Origin: Chitinophaga pinensis
GTDB taxonomy: Bacteria; Bacteroidota; Bacteroidia; Chitinophagales; UBA10324
Direction: 5' to 3'
Length of the DNA: 64,000 bases
NCBI GenBank assembly: GCA_945903305.1
Contig: CAMDOA010000004.1
Location: forward strand, 1-64,000
The number at the start of each line of letters is the position of its first letter. Positions within the stretch are counted from its first letter, which is position 1. The translations under genes were made by a program, and so were the position numbers. Under the pieces are notes generated by a model. It had not been told where the DNA came from and made no database searches. It saw only the letters and a list, made by a program, of their open reading frames with translations. This document shows, one piece after another, positions 1 to 9,886 of the stretch.

Positions 1-149
1 GTTCTGAAGATGAAGGTGCAGCAAAAAACATTTTACGATTCTCTACTCATATTGTAAAACTACCAATGCCGGGAGCAATTGACAGTTACAATGTTTCGGT
101 TGCTGCAGGCATGATGTTGTATGAAGTTATCAGGCAGCGAATGAATTGA
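1..149 (+). CDS. TrmH/SpoU-family RNA methyltransferase, C-terminal fragment (truncated by window edge)
   Basis: Reading frame ...SEDEGAAKNILRFSTHIVKLPMPGAIDSYNVSVAAGMMLYEVIRQRMN*; the 'IPMxGxxxSLNVSVAAGxxLYE' motif is typical of SpoU methylases (RlmB-like). Confidence 0.8.
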   Translation, partial: SEDEGAAKNILRFSTHIVKLPMPGAIDSYNVSVAAGMMLYEVIRQRMN

Positions 150-292
150 AATTATTTTCAGGTCGGCATTTTTAAAAAAACAACTTTCTGTATTTCTGAA
201 CAAGTACTTGCTTGGCATTTTTCTTTTTCAATATCTTAAAATAATTTCTGTTTCAGAAAAATCCGCTCTCATCAAGCTCAGTTTCTTTTTTA

Positions 293-395
293 TACCAATA
301 CTCATTATATATTATACCAATGCCCCTCTCCTTTTCGGAGAGGGGTTGGGGTGAGGATGCAAAAATAAAAGACTAATTTATAATGAGTATTGGCA
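293..395. repeat. MITE-like palindromic intergenic element with ~17-bp terminal inverted repeats and an internal GC-rich hairpin
   Basis: Left TIR taccaatactcattata (293-309) and right tataatgagtattggca (379-395) are inverted with one mismatch; internal hairpin cccctctcc-ttttc-ggagagggg at 322-345. Confidence 0.7.
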
Positions 396-483
396 TTACC
401 ATAATTCCTCAATACCTAACCGATAGGAAAAAGTGTTCGCATATTTGGAAATATAAATAAATCAGAGAATACATTTGTTTGAA

Positions 484-2142
484 ATGAAATACATAATGAT
501 AAAAAACTCCATCAGCTATGCTTGCCATATCACCTTTATTATTTTTTCAATTTTATTTTCTTTTCAAGCAAAAGCACAAATGCCTAACCCTGCACTGATT
601 GGTTACTGGCATAATTGGAACGATGCCGGAGCGCCATACATTCCACTTACTTCCGTTGAATCGAGATACAATGTCATTGAAGTTTCGTTTGCCGTTCCAG
701 TAGCAGGTACTGATTACAACATGCAGTTCATTCCTGATGGTGTTACACAGGCCACTTTTATTTCGCAGATACAAACAATGCAAAGTCAAGGGAAGAAAGT
801 GCTGATAAGTATTGGCGGTGCCACTGCGCCCATTGCGCTTGATAATATTACTGAAAAAACAACCTTTATTAATTCCATGCTCACTATCATAAATACATAT
901 GGTTTCGATGGAATAGATATTGATTTCGAAGGGAGCAGTATAACTGTGAGTGGAGGAACTATTTCAAATCCAACCGATGCAAAAATTCTGAACCTGATTA
1001 ATGCAGTGAAACAAATAATGCAGAGCTACCATGTTGCGCACAATAAAAAATTATTGCTCTCGATGGCACCCGAAGCTGCATTTGTTCAAGGCGGAATGTC
1101 AGCGTATGGAGGAATCTGGGGAGCCTATCTTCCTGTGATAAATGCGCTGCGCGACTCAATTGATATTTTACAAGTGCAGTTGTACAACAGTGGTTCCATG
1201 TATGGTATCGACGGAAATATATATACGCAGGGTACTGCTGATTTTATCATCGCCATGAGTGAAGCTGTCATTAACGGTTTCAATACGGCAGGTGGAATGT
1301 TTAATGGTTTGCCGGCAAGCAAAGTGGCGGTTGGTTTACCTGCATGCACTTCGGCAGCAGGTGGAGGCTACACCGATACAGCCATTGTTAAAGATGCCAT
1401 TGATTACTTGCGTGGAAACGGCCCTCGACCCGGTGCCTACACATTATCACTGAGCAGCGGATATCCAGCGTTGCGTGGAATGATGACCTGGTCGGTGAAT
1501 TGGGATGCCGTAAGTAATTGCAATGGGTTATATTCTTATGCAGCAAATTACCAGCGCATTTTTTCTGCACCGGTTGTTTGCAGTACTTGTCCGAAACCTA
1601 CGAACACAATATCATCAAGTGTTAGTGCTAACTCTGCCATTCTTAATTGGGCAACCAATAATTGTGCTATTGGTTACCAGGTAATTTATCGCAAAACTGG
1701 AACAACTACATGGACAGCAAAAAACATTAACAGTAATATCGGTTACAAAACCATTACTGCATTAACCGCATCAACAGCTTATCAATGGAAAGTAAGAAGT
1801 AAGTGCAGTTCAAATCCGATTGTGTGGAGTGCATGGAGTGCTTTGAAAACATTTACCACACCTGCATTGAAATTCGAATCGAATGAAACAGTATCCAATC
1901 AACTTTTAATATATCCGAATCCGGCAGATGAAGTTTTGATTTTAAAACTATTTGACCGTGATGAAATAAAATCAGTATCTGTTTTCAATTCAACAGGGCA
2001 GCAACTAAATTCAGTTGAAATAAATTCCGCAGCTGAATCAACCTGTGTAAATATCAAATCACTAACTGCCGGATTTTATTTTATTTCTGTAATGACTTCA
2101 ACCGGAAATATTTTTCAACAAAAATTTACAGTAGCAAAGTAG
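484..2142 (+). CDS. Secreted GH18 chitinase-like protein with fibronectin type III domain and T9SS type A sorting domain
   Basis: Signal peptide; LIGYWHNWNDAG, GFDGIDIDFEG (GH18 DxxDxDxE motif); FnIII-like CPKPTNTISSSVSANSAILNW; C-terminal YPNPADEVLIL...GFYFISV sorting domain. Confidence 0.88.
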   Translation: MKYIMIKNSISYACHITFIIFSILFSFQAKAQMPNPALIGYWHNWNDAGAPYIPLTSVESRYNVIEVSFAVPVAGTDYNMQFIPDGVTQATFISQIQTMQSQGKKVLISIGGATAPIALDNITEKTTFINSMLTIINTYGFDGIDIDFEGSSITVSGGTISNPTDAKILNLINAVKQIMQSYHVAHNKKLLLSMAPEAAFVQGGMSAYGGIWGAYLPVINALRDSIDILQVQLYNSGSMYGIDGNIYTQGTADFIIAMSEAVINGFNTAGGMFNGLPASKVAVGLPACTSAAGGGYTDTAIVKDAIDYLRGNGPRPGAYTLSLSSGYPALRGMMTWSVNWDAVSNCNGLYSYAANYQRIFSAPVVCSTCPKPTNTISSSVSANSAILNWATNNCAIGYQVIYRKTGTTTWTAKNINSNIGYKTITALTASTAYQWKVRSKCSSNPIVWSAWSALKTFTTPALKFESNETVSNQLLIYPNPADEVLILKLFDRDEIKSVSVFNSTGQQLNSVEINSAAESTCVNIKSLTAGFYFISVMTSTGNIFQQKFTVAK

Positions 2143-2207
2143 ATTCCTGAAATTCATTTGGCACTTATTAACCCAACAACTGCAGGCGGTTATATTTGCG
2201 CCCTGCA

Positions 2208-3110
2208 ATGCTTCAGGTAGAAAAAATATTTCAGGTGGCTGCACATTCAGGCAGCATTTATTCAATCATCAGTGATCGTGACGGATTTGCTTACACCGGC
2301 GGAAGTGATGGAGTAGTTTTAAAATGGAATGTTCAGTCACCTGATTCAGCAACAGCAGTCGCAAAAGTTTCAGGGCAAATTTTTTCACTTTATTTATTTC
2401 AACCACTTAATCAATTGTGGGTGGGCACCATGTCGGGTGCAGTGCATGTGCTGGATTTAAATCTGAAAAAAGAAATTCATCATTTCGTTAATCATACCGC
2501 TTCTGTTTTTGATATTCAGTTAAGCCCTGATGGAAAAATTTTTATTGCGTCAAAAGATGGAAGCATTTCAATATGGGAAGCCACAACTTCGCAATTCATT
2601 CAATCCCTTCACATTGCTGATGGAGGGCTTCGGAAAATTGCTTTTCATACAACCAGAAATGAAATGGCAATCGGTTCGAGCGATAACAGCATTTATATTT
2701 TCTCTAATGAAAATTATGAATTGATTTCAAAAATTGATGCGCACGCCAATTCAATTTTCTCGTTGTGTTATTCTGCTGATGGCGAACAATTATTCAGCGG
2801 AGGAAGAGATGCCATGATTTATTCTTGGGATGTTTTAAATAATTATTTCGAACTGAAAAAATTACCCGCACATCTTTACACCATCAACGATATTGTTTTG
2901 TTAGATGGAAATTTAATGGCAACAGCAGGCCGTGATAAGCATATTAAAATCTGGAACGCAAATGATGTAGAATTAATAAAAGTGTTGGACAAAGAAAAAT
3001 TCGAAGGGCATAAAAATAGTGTCAATAAATTATGCTGGTTAAGCGAACAAAAAATTCTGTTATCGGTTAGCGATGACCGCAGCATGATTGCCTGGAAAAT
3101 AAATCAGTAG
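2208..3110 (+). CDS. WD40 repeat protein
   Basis: Multiple WD40 blades (GGSDGVVLKWN, SKDGSISIWEA, GGRDAMIYSWDV, AGRDKHIKIWNA, SDDRSMIAWKI). Confidence 0.85.
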   Translation: MLQVEKIFQVAAHSGSIYSIISDRDGFAYTGGSDGVVLKWNVQSPDSATAVAKVSGQIFSLYLFQPLNQLWVGTMSGAVHVLDLNLKKEIHHFVNHTASVFDIQLSPDGKIFIASKDGSISIWEATTSQFIQSLHIADGGLRKIAFHTTRNEMAIGSSDNSIYIFSNENYELISKIDAHANSIFSLCYSADGEQLFSGGRDAMIYSWDVLNNYFELKKLPAHLYTINDIVLLDGNLMATAGRDKHIKIWNANDVELIKVLDKEKFEGHKNSVNKLCWLSEQKILLSVSDDRSMIAWKINQ

Positions 3111-3192
3111 AATAAATTAGTCATACTCAGATATTAAATCAGAAATTGAAAAATGAAAACAATAATCTTAATTCATAAATCTAAATTCTAAA

Positions 3193-3729
3193 ATGATTCT
3201 ATCAGACAAAGCAATTCTCGAATCAATTGACAAAGGAGATATTTTAATTGAACCATTCCGCCTCGACTGTCTCGGTTCAAACAGTTACGATGTGCATCTC
3301 GGAAAATATTTAGCCACCTACAACGATCGTGTGCTTGATGCAAAGCAGCACAACAAGATTGAAGAGTTCACAATACCGAAAGATGGTTTTGTGTTGCAAC
3401 CCGGAAATTTATACCTCGGTGTTACAGAAGAATATACCGAAACCCACGCGCATGTTCCGTTCCTCGAAGGCAAATCAAGTGTTGGCAGATTAGGAATTGA
3501 CATACACGCTACTGCGGGCAAGGGCGATGTTGGTTATTGCAATACCTGGACTTTGGAAATTTCGGTAACCATGCCCGTGCGCATTTATGCCGGAATGCCC
3601 ATTGGACAATTAATTTATTTTAAAGTAGATGGTGAGGTAAAAAATTTATACAATAAAAAATCGAACGCCAAATACAACAAGCGAACCATCAAGCCACTTG
3701 AGTCGATGATGTACAAGAATAAATTCTGA
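3193..3729 (+). CDS. dcd: dCTP deaminase
   Basis: MILSDKAILESIDKGDILIEPFRLDCLGSNSYDVHLG...EGKSSVGRLGIDIHATAGKGDVGYCNTWTLEI, characteristic of Dcd. Confidence 0.93.
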   Translation: MILSDKAILESIDKGDILIEPFRLDCLGSNSYDVHLGKYLATYNDRVLDAKQHNKIEEFTIPKDGFVLQPGNLYLGVTEEYTETHAHVPFLEGKSSVGRLGIDIHATAGKGDVGYCNTWTLEISVTMPVRIYAGMPIGQLIYFKVDGEVKNLYNKKSNAKYNKRTIKPLESMMYKNKF

Positions 3730-3792
3730 TATCAGTTGTTTGAAAAAAATCAAATGGTTGCCAGCAGATTTTTAGTTGAAGAAAACAAATTC

Positions 3793-6237
3793 ATGAAATT
3801 TATTTTAAAGTCGGCAGCTTTATTCTTTATCATTTATCATTTATCATTTTCTTGTTCAGCGCAATACACCTGGAGCGGAAAGGTGATGGACTCTGTAAGT
3901 TTCGAGCCACTTCCGTTTGTTACAATTGTTTTAAATCATTCATCCACCATTGGCACACGAACCGATATGGATGGAAAATTTTCTTTTAAAACCACTGAGC
4001 CATCTCTACATCTCACCATCAGTTATGTAGGTTACAAAGTGCGTGAGCTTGATTTTATTTTCTCCGAAAAAAATTTACCGCTCAATATTCTCATTCAAAC
4101 CGAAGAGCAGCAATTGCAGGATGTAACCGTTTTTGCAGGCGAAAATCCAGCGCACCGAATTATTCGCGAAGCGGTAAAACACGCGGATGAAAATGATCCG
4201 GAAAAACTGAATTCGTATTCGTTCAATGCATACAACAAATATGTTTTTACTGCCGATGCGGATAATGCGAAATTAGGTAAGGACAGAAAAAATGATTCGG
4301 CAAAACAACTGTTCGAATACCTGAAAGGAAATTACCTGATGATTATGGAATCGATGATCGAAACAAATTTCCGCTCACCGGGATTGAAAAAAGAATTTGT
4401 TAAGGCAACAAAAGTGAGCGGATTAAGTGACCCATCGTTCACACTCGCTTCATCGCAATTGCAACCGTTTGCTTTTTACACTAATTACATTACACTCGTT
4501 GAACTCGATTACCTGAATCCGATCAGTAAGGGCAGTTCTAATTTTTATTTTTTCGGAATCGAAGACACCACCTACCAGGGAGCCGATACTTTATTTCACA
4601 TCAGTTTCAGACCGCGGAAAGGAAAAAATTTCAGGTCGCTGAAAGGAATGTTGTTTATCACTACTGATGGTTATGCCATTCAGCACATCACCGCCGAACC
4701 TTTTGATACTTTAGGAATGGCCATGATTGTGAAAATAGAACAGGACTACAACAAGCCGGATGGCATTCATTGGTTTCCGGTTCGCTACAACACCGATATT
4801 CATTACAATAATTTTATGAAACCGGGACTGAAAGTTTTTATGCAGGGCCGTTCGTACATCGATAGTGTAAAAATTAATCCTGCTATTTCACTCAATGAAT
4901 TTGATGGCATTACTCAGCAAATAGATCCGCTTGCCGGAAATAAAAAAGAAGATTTCTGGAACAGTGTTCGCGCCGATTCACTCACTGAAAAGGAAATAAA
5001 AACTTATCACAGAATGGATAGTCTCGGTCGTGAACGACACATGGATGCAAAATTGAATATTATAAATGGTTTGCTTGGCAATGAATTACCAATCGGATTT
5101 ATAAGCATCGATATCACCAACATCATAAAAATAAATGTGAAAGAAAATTATCGGTTCGGTTTGGGATTAACGACTAATGAAAAGGTATCAAACTTTTTTA
5201 AACTCGGCGGTTATGCCGGTTACGGCATTGCCGATATGCAGTGGAAGTATGGAGGCACATTAAAATTTGACTTGAACAAAAAATTTAATTATTCACTAAG
5301 TTTTAAATACGCACACGATTATGAAGAAGCAGGTGGAGTTAGTTTTTATAAAGACAATACATCGGGCAACACTCAAAAAGTGCGTAACACTTTAATTGAT
5401 CGGTTTGATTTTACTGACCGCTACGAAGTTTCACTTACCGGAAGAAGTTTTCGTTTTCTAAATTTTAAAATCACTGCCTTTGAAGCACAAAAAAACCCTG
5501 CTTTCGATTATAGTTATATTAATGACAAAACTATCGAACATGTTGCTGACCCATTTATTTTTTCAGGAATAAAATTTTCAGGCAGGTATGCTTACAACGA
5601 AAAAACCATTGAAACATTCGGACAAAAAGTTCCGGTGTTTAATCCCTGGCCCATTGTGTGGTTCAATGCAACCAAGGGACTAAAAATTTATAAAGGTCAG
5701 TTTGATTATTGGAAACTCGATTTGAAATTAAAATTTGAATTCCCAAGCAAGCGATTCGGCTATACTTACTTGCAGGCATTTGCAGGTTATGCAACTTCCA
5801 CAATACCACTTGCTGAATTATTCAGTTGCAAAGGAAATTACACCCGGTATGGTTTGTATTCGTACAGTAATTTTCAAACCATGCGCGCCAATGAATTTGT
5901 TTATAATCAGTATGCCGCCATTTTCTGGGAACAGGATTTTGGCTCACTGATTTTTAAAGCCGGAAAATTCCGACCGAAAGTTTTATTGTCAAATAGTATA
6001 GGTATCGGAAAACTTTCGCATCCCGAATTGCACATTGTTGATGGAATTGTTTTAGCGAATCACGAAAAACCATATACCGAATCAGGTTTGATTATAAATA
6101 ATATCATCAGCAAAAAATTCTTTGGCGCATTGCGCCTGGGCTTAGGTGTTGGTGGTTATTATCGGTGGGGGTTTTACACACTGCCAAACTGGAAAGATAA
6201 TGTGGCGCTGAAACTTGCTTTTTATATTGCGGGATAA
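3793..6237 (+). CDS. DUF5686 family outer-membrane protein with N-terminal carboxypeptidase-like regulatory domain
   Basis: Signal peptide, YTWSGKVMDSVSFEPLPFVTIVLNHSSTIGTRTDMDGKF (CarboxypepD_reg-like), then a long beta-barrel-like sequence. Confidence 0.82.
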   Translation: MKFILKSAALFFIIYHLSFSCSAQYTWSGKVMDSVSFEPLPFVTIVLNHSSTIGTRTDMDGKFSFKTTEPSLHLTISYVGYKVRELDFIFSEKNLPLNILIQTEEQQLQDVTVFAGENPAHRIIREAVKHADENDPEKLNSYSFNAYNKYVFTADADNAKLGKDRKNDSAKQLFEYLKGNYLMIMESMIETNFRSPGLKKEFVKATKVSGLSDPSFTLASSQLQPFAFYTNYITLVELDYLNPISKGSSNFYFFGIEDTTYQGADTLFHISFRPRKGKNFRSLKGMLFITTDGYAIQHITAEPFDTLGMAMIVKIEQDYNKPDGIHWFPVRYNTDIHYNNFMKPGLKVFMQGRSYIDSVKINPAISLNEFDGITQQIDPLAGNKKEDFWNSVRADSLTEKEIKTYHRMDSLGRERHMDAKLNIINGLLGNELPIGFISIDITNIIKINVKENYRFGLGLTTNEKVSNFFKLGGYAGYGIADMQWKYGGTLKFDLNKKFNYSLSFKYAHDYEEAGGVSFYKDNTSGNTQKVRNTLIDRFDFTDRYEVSLTGRSFRFLNFKITAFEAQKNPAFDYSYINDKTIEHVADPFIFSGIKFSGRYAYNEKTIETFGQKVPVFNPWPIVWFNATKGLKIYKGQFDYWKLDLKLKFEFPSKRFGYTYLQAFAGYATSTIPLAELFSCKGNYTRYGLYSYSNFQTMRANEFVYNQYAAIFWEQDFGSLIFKAGKFRPKVLLSNSIGIGKLSHPELHIVDGIVLANHEKPYTESGLIINNIISKKFFGALRLGLGVGGYYRWGFYTLPNWKDNVALKLAFYIAG

Positions 6238-6241
6238 ATAA

Positions 6242-6892
6242 TTAAGTTGAGTTCTTCTTTCCAACAATCATATAATGATTAAAGAAAAATTCCTGCTTCA
6301 ATAAAACTTCCTTTTCAATTTCAACTCCTCTTTTTACCAGATGCGATTTGTATTCATTTAAACCAAATTGATAAGGATGAAGAATATCACCCGGAATTGC
6401 CCTGAACAAATGTTTAAAGAACGAATGATTGTGTGCATCAATGGTTAATATAAAAAGGCCATTCGGTTTTAACGATTCAGTTAAATTGTTCAACGCGGCT
6501 TCATAATCCTCAACATGATTTATGGCATTCAAACAAAAAACAACATCAAAATAATTTTCTTGTTTAAAATTTTCTATTGGAGAATGAATGAACTCTACAT
6601 TTTTAAAATCTGCTATTTTAAAATGGGTTAATTGATTCTCATAATCATTCAATAACGGATCAATGGCAGTCACATGTTGTTTTTCCAACACCATAAAAAC
6701 ACCTGCCGGTCCGCACCCGGCATCCAAAACTTTACAATTATCTTCCAACGAAATTCCGCCAGACACTAACAACCTGGTCCAGTAATCTATTTTCCAAACG
6801 CGGTAATCTTCAATAGATTTATTTCGCAGGTAATTTTTCCACCATCGTTTTTCAAAATACTGAGCGAGTTTCCAGCGAATTGATTCTTTCAT
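6242..6892 (-). CDS. Class I SAM-dependent methyltransferase
   Basis: NCKVLDAGCGPAGVFMVL and FDVVFCLNAINHVEDYEAAL motifs. Confidence 0.85.
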   Translation of the reverse strand: MKESIRWKLAQYFEKRWWKNYLRNKSIEDYRVWKIDYWTRLLVSGGISLEDNCKVLDAGCGPAGVFMVLEKQHVTAIDPLLNDYENQLTHFKIADFKNVEFIHSPIENFKQENYFDVVFCLNAINHVEDYEAALNNLTESLKPNGLFILTIDAHNHSFFKHLFRAIPGDILHPYQFGLNEYKSHLVKRGVEIEKEVLLKQEFFFNHYMIVGKKNST

Positions 6893-6993
6893 AAATTATT
6901 TTCATTCACAAAAAATAAATAGTTCTTTTTTCAAAAAGAAAAATTTTAAAGGTTGTGAGTTTTTAACTGATTGAATTAGGTTTGCGAAAGTAT

Positions 6994-7986
6994 ATGAAAC
7001 AAAATTTCAGACAAGGAGATAAAGTAAACCTCATTCACATGAATGAGACTGCCACTGTTACGCGCATAGCCAACGGAATGATTTATGTGAACCTGGATGG
7101 TGATGAAATACCGGTTTACCCCGAAGATATTGCCCTTGCAGTGGGTGGAAGCCGCCCTGCCGAACGGCCGGATTTTAAACCGAGGACAGATGAACGACCA
7201 AAAGAAAAAGTGCCCATGAGTTTGCTGGTGCTGAAAGAAAGAGGATTGCTCTTAATCATGGAACCATTTATTGATCAGGAAAACAAACCGGCACTGCAGG
7301 TTTACATTCAAAACGGATTTCAGTTTGCAGTTCACTACAATATCATTTTAGATTTTTCGGATGGCGTAAATCATTCGCACAATGGTTTGCTCGCGCCAAA
7401 AACCAAGAAACAATTGTTTCCGTTTCAGGAAGATAAACTCAACGACAAGCCAAACATTTATTTAAGTGCCTGGCAACAAAAGGGTGATGAAAACGAAATT
7501 GAATTGCGCATACGCACAACCGCTCATTTCAAAAAGAAAAAAAAGTTTGAAGGATTTAACGAAGAAGTTTTTGTTTATGAAATATTTAATGAATGGCCCG
7601 GCAGAAGATCGGAAATTGAGCGCCATCACATTTCAAAAGAGGAACTGGAAGTGTTGATGAAAACCAACAAGATTCAGCATTATGATAATGCTGATTTAAA
7701 AACCGGCGGCATTGAAGAAATTGATTTGCATGCTGTTTCATTGGGAATAAATGAAAAGGCACTGGCCTCTGGCGAAATTTTAGAAAAACAATTAACCGCT
7801 TTCAAAAAAGTATTGGAGCGCGCCATTCAGAATAAACGCGAACGGTTGGTGGTGATTCATGGTTACGGAAAAGGAAAATTGAAAAATGAAGTTTGTAATA
7901 TTTTAGATGCAGATTATTCTTTTCTGCCATACAGAAACGAATACCACCATCGCTACGGGCATGGTGCCACATTCATTGATCTTTGA
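6994..7986 (+). CDS. Smr-domain protein (DUF2027-type, MutS2-like C-terminus)
   Basis: C-terminal EEIDLHAVSLGI...LERAIQNKRERLVVIHGYGKGKLKNEV...YHHRYGHGATFIDL is an Smr domain; N-terminal basic region. Confidence 0.83.
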   Translation: MKQNFRQGDKVNLIHMNETATVTRIANGMIYVNLDGDEIPVYPEDIALAVGGSRPAERPDFKPRTDERPKEKVPMSLLVLKERGLLLIMEPFIDQENKPALQVYIQNGFQFAVHYNIILDFSDGVNHSHNGLLAPKTKKQLFPFQEDKLNDKPNIYLSAWQQKGDENEIELRIRTTAHFKKKKKFEGFNEEVFVYEIFNEWPGRRSEIERHHISKEELEVLMKTNKIQHYDNADLKTGGIEEIDLHAVSLGINEKALASGEILEKQLTAFKKVLERAIQNKRERLVVIHGYGKGKLKNEVCNILDADYSFLPYRNEYHHRYGHGATFIDL

Positions 7987-7989
7987 AAT

Positions 7990-8400
7990 AACTGCTGCAG
8001 GGAAGATTGTCGATCCGACTTGTCGGATAGGAAAGTCCGGACAGCATAGCGCGCCGCACCACCTAACGGGTGGAACTTTATTGAGCGATTGATGAAGGAT
8101 AGCAAGTACCACAGAAAATAACTACCGGCTGAAGTTTTTCTTCGGGTGGAAAAGATGAAAACGGGAGGTAAAAGCTCCCGCTCCGATTAAGTAATTAATG
8201 GGAGGGGTAAACCTTGCGGGCTGAAAGGCCAAATAAATTCTGTTTAAGAGTTGCTCGCTTTTATTTTCTCCGGTTTACCGGAGAAATGCAGAACGGGTTG
8301 GCTGCTCGATTCAGGTTGCGAAACCTGAACCAGATAAATGACAATGCTCTCCGGTGAAAACCGGAGAATACAGAATCCGGCTTATGCACCTGCAGCAGTT
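7990..8400 (+). ncRNA. rnpB: RNase P RNA (bacterial class A)
   Basis: Terminal helix aactgctgcagg (7990-8001)/cctgcagcagtt (8389-8400); conserved ggaaagtccgg, aaaccttgcgggctgaaaggccaaat and acagaatccggcttat elements; T-rich run follows. Confidence 0.93.
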
Positions 8401-8406
8401 ATTTTT

Positions 8407-8856
8407 TTATTTTATTTCAAGTCCATCAGCTTTGAAAGCCACTTTTATCAATGGCGAATCAATGAGCATAATTTCTTCATTCGGTCTGCCCTTATCGCGC
8501 TGGTGTTGTTTTAACTCGGCAATGCTTGTTGTATCGAGATAAGAATTACCATGAACAAAAACAGTTTTGCCTTCGATATCGCGCGGTACTGAAAATTTTT
8601 TATCCCAATCAACAAAAACCTGTTCGCCGCTTCCGGCATCTAATTTCATCCAGCATCCTTCGCCCTGACACACGGAACTGATGGTTCCTTTAACAACCAC
8701 ATTATTATCCGGTGCTTTTAAAATTAATTCTGAAACCGAAATGGCCTGTGTCGAATCAACCGATAATCCATACTGATATTGTTTTTTGAATTGGCACGAA
8801 TAAAACAGTACCGAAACAAATATGGCCGGAATGAGAAAGACTGATTTATTTTTCAT
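8407..8856 (-). CDS. DUF4920-type lipoprotein
   Basis: Lipoprotein signal (FVSVLFYSC) and domain VVKGTISSVCQGEGCWMKLDAGSGEQVFVDW...DIEGKTVFVHG. Confidence 0.75.
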   Translation of the reverse strand: MKNKSVFLIPAIFVSVLFYSCQFKKQYQYGLSVDSTQAISVSELILKAPDNNVVVKGTISSVCQGEGCWMKLDAGSGEQVFVDWDKKFSVPRDIEGKTVFVHGNSYLDTTSIAELKQHQRDKGRPNEEIMLIDSPLIKVAFKADGLEIK

Positions 8857-8985
8857 TTGATAAAATTATTTTTTCCAAAGGAATAAAAACAGAGTCACGA
8901 AAAAAAATTCAGCAACCAACTCATTGATGTTTAGTGAACTTAATTCTCAATTTCTATTTTAGCGCCCCGATAAAAAACAAAACAA

Positions 8986-9696
8986 ATGGGAAGAATATTT
9001 CAAACAAGAAAGGCCACCATTTTTGCGCGTAATGATCGTGTGGCAAAAGCATTTACCCGAATAGGAAAAGAAATTGCCATTGCTGTAAAAGCCGGTGGCG
9101 GAATTCCGGAAAATAATTCACGGTTAAAAACCGCAATCAATAATGCAAAGGGCGTAAATATGCCCAAAGAAAAAGTAGAGGCTGCCATAAAACGCGCCAC
9201 TTCAAAAGATGATAAAGGTTTGGCCGAACAGGTTTATGAGGGTTATGCGCCGCACGGTGTGGCTATGATGATTGAATGTGCAACAGATAATACAACCCGC
9301 ACCATTTCAAATTTAAGGGTGATTGTGAGCAAGGGCGGAGGAACCATTGGTTCACAAAATTCAGTGGGTTTTATTTTTGACAGAAAAGGAGTTTTCAGAA
9401 TTGATAAAACAAAATTGAATCTCGATGAAATGGAATTGGATTTAATTGATTCCGGTGCCGAAGAAATTGATACGGACGACGACGATGTAATTATTCATAC
9501 CGCATTTATTGATTTTGGAAAGATGCAGAAATTTTTAGAAGAGAAATCCATTGCTGCAAAGAGTTCAGAGCTGCAGCAAATTCCCAATAATTATAAAGAA
9601 GGTTTAACCCAAGAGCAGGAAAACCAAGTGTTGCAACTCATTGCTAAATTAGAAGACGATGATGATGTGCAGCAAGTGTTTCATAATTTGAAATAA
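8986..9696 (+). CDS. YebC/PmpR family DNA-binding regulatory protein
   Basis: MGRIFQTRKATIFARNDRVAKAFTRIGKEIAIAVKAGG...NSRLKTAINNAKGVNMPKEKVEAAIKRA. Confidence 0.92.
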   Translation: MGRIFQTRKATIFARNDRVAKAFTRIGKEIAIAVKAGGGIPENNSRLKTAINNAKGVNMPKEKVEAAIKRATSKDDKGLAEQVYEGYAPHGVAMMIECATDNTTRTISNLRVIVSKGGGTIGSQNSVGFIFDRKGVFRIDKTKLNLDEMELDLIDSGAEEIDTDDDDVIIHTAFIDFGKMQKFLEEKSIAAKSSELQQIPNNYKEGLTQEQENQVLQLIAKLEDDDDVQQVFHNLK

Positions 9697-9886
9697 GTTA
9701 CCTGCTATAAGTTATCTGTTATTTGTAATACAGAAAATTGCGATAAAATATTTGTTAAAAATTATTTGTGATGCTGATTTCGTATTGCCATAAATCTTTT
9801 GAATTACTGCATCTGCAAATGAAAATTTTCCGAACATCAAAGTATGGAATTTTACAATTCCCTATTGACAATTCACTATTCACCAT

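Noticed and set aside
3822-3851. tttatcatttatcatttatcatttt short tandem repeat
   Set aside because: Falls in the hydrophobic signal-peptide codons of the DUF5686 gene; plausible simple-sequence drift, no sign of phase variation across copies.
8354-8542. 62-aa ORF overlapping rnpB and the DUF4920 gene (also 7903-8112 and 7907-8092)
   Set aside because: Lies inside the RNase P RNA and antisense to a supported CDS; no coding signal.
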